Position numbers and translations under genes: made by a program. From Micromonospora sp. WMMD961 (GTDB lineage Bacteria > Actinomycetota > Actinomycetes > Mycobacteriales > Micromonosporaceae), in the NCBI RefSeq assembly GCF_029626145.1, contig NZ_JARUBJ010000002.1, positions 3,011,501-3,075,500 on the forward strand: a stretch of 64,000 nt of DNA, written 5' to 3'. This document shows, piece by piece, positions 61,681-64,000 of this stretch. Below the pieces are notes generated by a model, which saw only the letters and a list, made by a program, of their open reading frames with translations, had not been told where the DNA came from and did not search any database. The first letter of the stretch is position 1. Every line of letters begins with the position of its first letter.

Positions 61681-64000
61681 TGGCCGACGAAGCCAAGCTC
61701 CTGGACTACCTCAAGCGCGCCACCAGCGACCTGCGCGACACCCGTCAGCGGTTGCGCGAGATGGAGGAGCGCGACCGCGAGCCGATCGCGATCATCGGCA
61801 TGGCCTGCCGCTACCCCGGCGGTGTGGAGACCCCCGAGGACCTGTGGCGTCTGGTCGCCGACGAGCGGGACGGCATCACCGAGTTCCCCGTCGACCGTGG
61901 ATGGGACCTGGAGTCGCTCTACCACCCCGACCCCGACCACCCCGGGACGTCGTACACCCACGAGGGTGGCTTCCTGCACGAGGCGGGCCGGTTCGACCCG
62001 GCCTTCTTCGGCATCTCACCCCGTGAGGCGATCGCCATGGACCCGCAGCAGCGCCTGCTGCTGGAGACGTCCTGGGAGACCTTCGAAAGGGCCGGGATCG
62101 ACCCGACCCGGTTGCGGGGCAGCCGCACCGGGGTGTTCGCCGGCGTCATGTACCACGACTACGCGGTCAACCTGACCAGCATCCCGGACGACGTCGCCGG
62201 CTACCTGGGCACCGGAAACTCCGGCAGCGTCGCCTCCGGCCGGGTCGCGTACACCCTGGGCCTGGAGGGGCCGGCGGTCACCGTGGACACCGCCTGCTCG
62301 TCGTCGCTGGTCGCGCTGCACCTGGCCGTCCAGTCGCTGCGCCAGGAGGAGTGCTCCCTCGCCCTGGCCGGCGGCGTCGCCGTGATGGCCACCCCGGTCG
62401 TCTTCGTCGACTTCAGTAAGCAGCGGGGACTCTCGACCGACGGCCGGTGCAAGTCGTTCGCCGCCGCCGCCGACGGGACCGGCTGGGCCGAGGGTGCCGG
62501 CATGCTGCTCCTGGAACGGCTCTCCGACGCGGTCCGCAACGGTCACCGCGTCCTCGGCGTCGTCCGCGGCACCGCGGTCAACCAGGACGGTGCCAGCAGC
62601 GCCCTGACCGCCCCGAACGGCCCGGCCCAGCAGCGGGTCATCCGCAGCGCCCTGGCCAACGCCCGGGTCCCCGCCGAGCACGTCGACCTCGTCGAGGCCC
62701 ACGGCACCGGCACCACCCTCGGCGACCCGATCGAAGCCCAGGCGCTGCTCGCCACCTACGGCCAGGACCGGCCCGCCGACCAGCCACTGTGGCTCGGCTC
62801 GATCAAGTCGAACATCGGGCACACCCAGGCCGCCGCCGGCGTCGCCGGCATCATCAAGATGCTGATGGCGATGCGGCACCGGACCATGCCGCGAACTCTG
62901 CACGTGGACGAGCCGACGCCGCAGGTGGACTGGTCGGCGGGCGCGGTGGAGCTGCTCACCACGGCCCGGCCGTGGCCGGACGCCGACGACCGACCGCGCC
63001 GCGCCGGGGTGTCGTCGTTCGGGGTCTCCGGCACGAACGCGCACGTCATCATCGAGGAACCGCCGGCCGCCGAGCTGTCGCCCCGCGACGAGGCCGTCGT
63101 GCCCGCCCTGGTGCCGTGGGTGTTGTCGGCGCGGTCCCCGGAGGCGCTGCGCGCGCAGGCGGCCCGGCTGATTCCCGTGGACGCCGACCCGGTGGACGTC
63201 GGGTTCTCGTTGGTGTCGTCGCGGTCGACGCACGCGCATCGGGCGGTCGTGTTCGGGCGCGACGAGCTGGCGGCGGTCGCGGCTGGTGAGCCCGGCCCGG
63301 TTGTCGGGTCGGTGGCGCGGGGCAAGACGGCGTTCGTGTTCTCCGGTCAGGGTTCGCAGCGCCGGGGCATGGGCTTGGACCTGGCGTCGTCGTTCCCGGT
63401 GTTCGCGGAGGCGTTCGACGCGGCGTGCGCCGAGTTGGACCGGCACCTGGATCGTCCGGTGCGGGAGGTCATCGCCGAGGGCGACGACTTGGACCAGACG
63501 GTGTACACGCAGTCGGCGTTGTTCGCGGTCGAGGTGGCGTTGTTCCGTCTGGTGGAGTCGTTCGGGGTGACTCCGGATTTCCTGGTGGGGCACTCCATTG
63601 GTGAGATCGCCGCGTCGCACGTCGCCGGGGTGCTGTCCCTGCCCGATGCGGCGAGGCTGGTGACGGCCCGGGGTCGCCTGATGCAGGCGCTTCCGGCCGG
63701 TGGGGTGATGGTGGCGGTGCGGGCGACCGAGGCGGAGGTGTTGCCGCTGTTGACCGGCGGGGTGTCGGTCGCGGCGATCAATGGCCCCCGGTCGGTGGTG
63801 CTGTCCGGCGTCGCGGACGAGGTCATGGCCGTGGCGGCCCGGTTCGAGAAGTCGAAGCGGTTGCGGGTGAGTCATGCGTTCCATTCGGTGTTGATGGAGC
63901 CGATGCTGGCCGAGTTCGCGCAGGTGGCGGAATCCCTGGCCTACGGGTCGCCGCGTATCCCGGTGGTGTCGAACGTGACCGGGCAGGTCGCGTCGTCGCA
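61680..64000 (+). CDS. Type I polyketide synthase, N-terminal part
   Basis: The first 773 residues of a PKS that continues beyond the window. A docking coiled coil (EAKLLDYLKRATSDLRDTRQ) is followed by KS (about 35-460; DTACSSS, VEAHGTGTT, NIGHTQ) and AT (from about 545; FSGQGSQRRGMG, GHSIGE, SHAFHSV, predicting malonyl-CoA). Starts 33 bp after the first PKS. Codon use changes sharply near 62.9-63.1 kb, from C-ending to G/T-ending codons (many TCG, GTG, TTG), hinting that the AT was acquired separately. No stop in the window. Confidence 0.95.
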   Translation, partial: MADEAKLLDYLKRATSDLRDTRQRLREMEERDREPIAIIGMACRYPGGVETPEDLWRLVADERDGITEFPVDRGWDLESLYHPDPDHPGTSYTHEGGFLHEAGRFDPAFFGISPREAIAMDPQQRLLLETSWETFERAGIDPTRLRGSRTGVFAGVMYHDYAVNLTSIPDDVAGYLGTGNSGSVASGRVAYTLGLEGPAVTVDTACSSSLVALHLAVQSLRQEECSLALAGGVAVMATPVVFVDFSKQRGLSTDGRCKSFAAAADGTGWAEGAGMLLLERLSDAVRNGHRVLGVVRGTAVNQDGASSALTAPNGPAQQRVIRSALANARVPAEHVDLVEAHGTGTTLGDPIEAQALLATYGQDRPADQPLWLGSIKSNIGHTQAAAGVAGIIKMLMAMRHRTMPRTLHVDEPTPQVDWSAGAVELLTTARPWPDADDRPRRAGVSSFGVSGTNAHVIIEEPPAAELSPRDEAVVPALVPWVLSARSPEALRAQAARLIPVDADPVDVGFSLVSSRSTHAHRAVVFGRDELAAVAAGEPGPVVGSVARGKTAFVFSGQGSQRRGMGLDLASSFPVFAEAFDAACAELDRHLDRPVREVIAEGDDLDQTVYTQSALFAVEVALFRLVESFGVTPDFLVGHSIGEIAASHVAGVLSLPDAARLVTARGRLMQALPAGGVMVAVRATEAEVLPLLTGGVSVAAINGPRSVVLSGVADEVMAVAARFEKSKRLRVSHAFHSVLMEPMLAEFAQVAESLAYGSPRIPVVSNVTGQVASS

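Overview
The window is high-GC actinobacterial DNA. Frequent GTG starts, 4-bp start/stop overlaps, rare TTA codons and the gene content (AfsR-like and LAL regulators, modular type I PKS, secreted GH30 and GH15 glycosidases) fit a soil actinomycete, most likely of the Micromonosporaceae. The genus is an inference. I saw no tRNA, rRNA, CRISPR array, transposase or attachment site.

1-9.1 kb is a mixed accessory and saprophytic region. It holds the 3' end of an AAA_28-like ATPase, a secreted trypsin-fold protein that has lost its whole catalytic triad and carries ten FG-GAP-like repeats, a methyltransferase, a GH15 glucoamylase/trehalase-like enzyme, and a CBM2-GH30 xylanase. In front of the xylanase lie a LacI-type operator and apparent gene debris (the tail of a LacI regulator and of a carbohydrate-binding module). 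A secreted CBM-like protein and a GlsB-type membrane protein follow.

9.4-30 kb is a nearly continuous aromatic-acid catabolic island. A Rieske oxygenase/reductase pair of VanAB type is followed by an IclR regulator and then by an SDR, an amidohydrolase, a MaoC hydratase and an acyl-CoA ligase. This set resembles thiolase-free side-chain shortening of hydroxycinnamates. A PaaX-type regulator and an ABC importer come next, then an aldehyde dehydrogenase plus PobA, and divergently a compact pcaIJHGBDC-pcaR operon. Together these could convert p-coumarate/ferulate-type acids through 4-hydroxybenzoate or vanillate to protocatechuate and beta-ketoadipyl-CoA. The last enzyme, the PcaF thiolase, is not seen.

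30-37.4 kb holds unlinked genes: a PadR/membrane-protein pair, an SDR, a small membrane protein, a MalY-type PLP enzyme, a secreted HNH nuclease, an alpha/beta hydrolase, a stand-alone LigD-type 3'-phosphoesterase and a TMEM175-like channel.

37.4-64 kb is one side of a modular polyketide gene cluster that runs off the window. It has a malonyl-CoA synthetase-like ligase with a TTA codon, an AfsR/SARP regulator, a small secreted peptide, a transthyretin-like protein with a degenerate HIU-hydrolase active site, a 2-isopropylmalate synthase, a LAL regulator, a metallophosphoesterase, a DrrAB-type exporter and an orphan 124-aa protein. Then come a bimodular PKS (KS-AT(methylmalonyl)-KR-ACP, KS-AT(malonyl)-DH-KR-ACP) and the start of the next PKS (KS-AT(malonyl)). 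No loading module or thioesterase is present, so the assembly line must start and end elsewhere. All three divergent promoters inside this cluster carry related repeated motifs (CCCCTA/TAGGGG or CTATCGG), which may define a cluster regulon.
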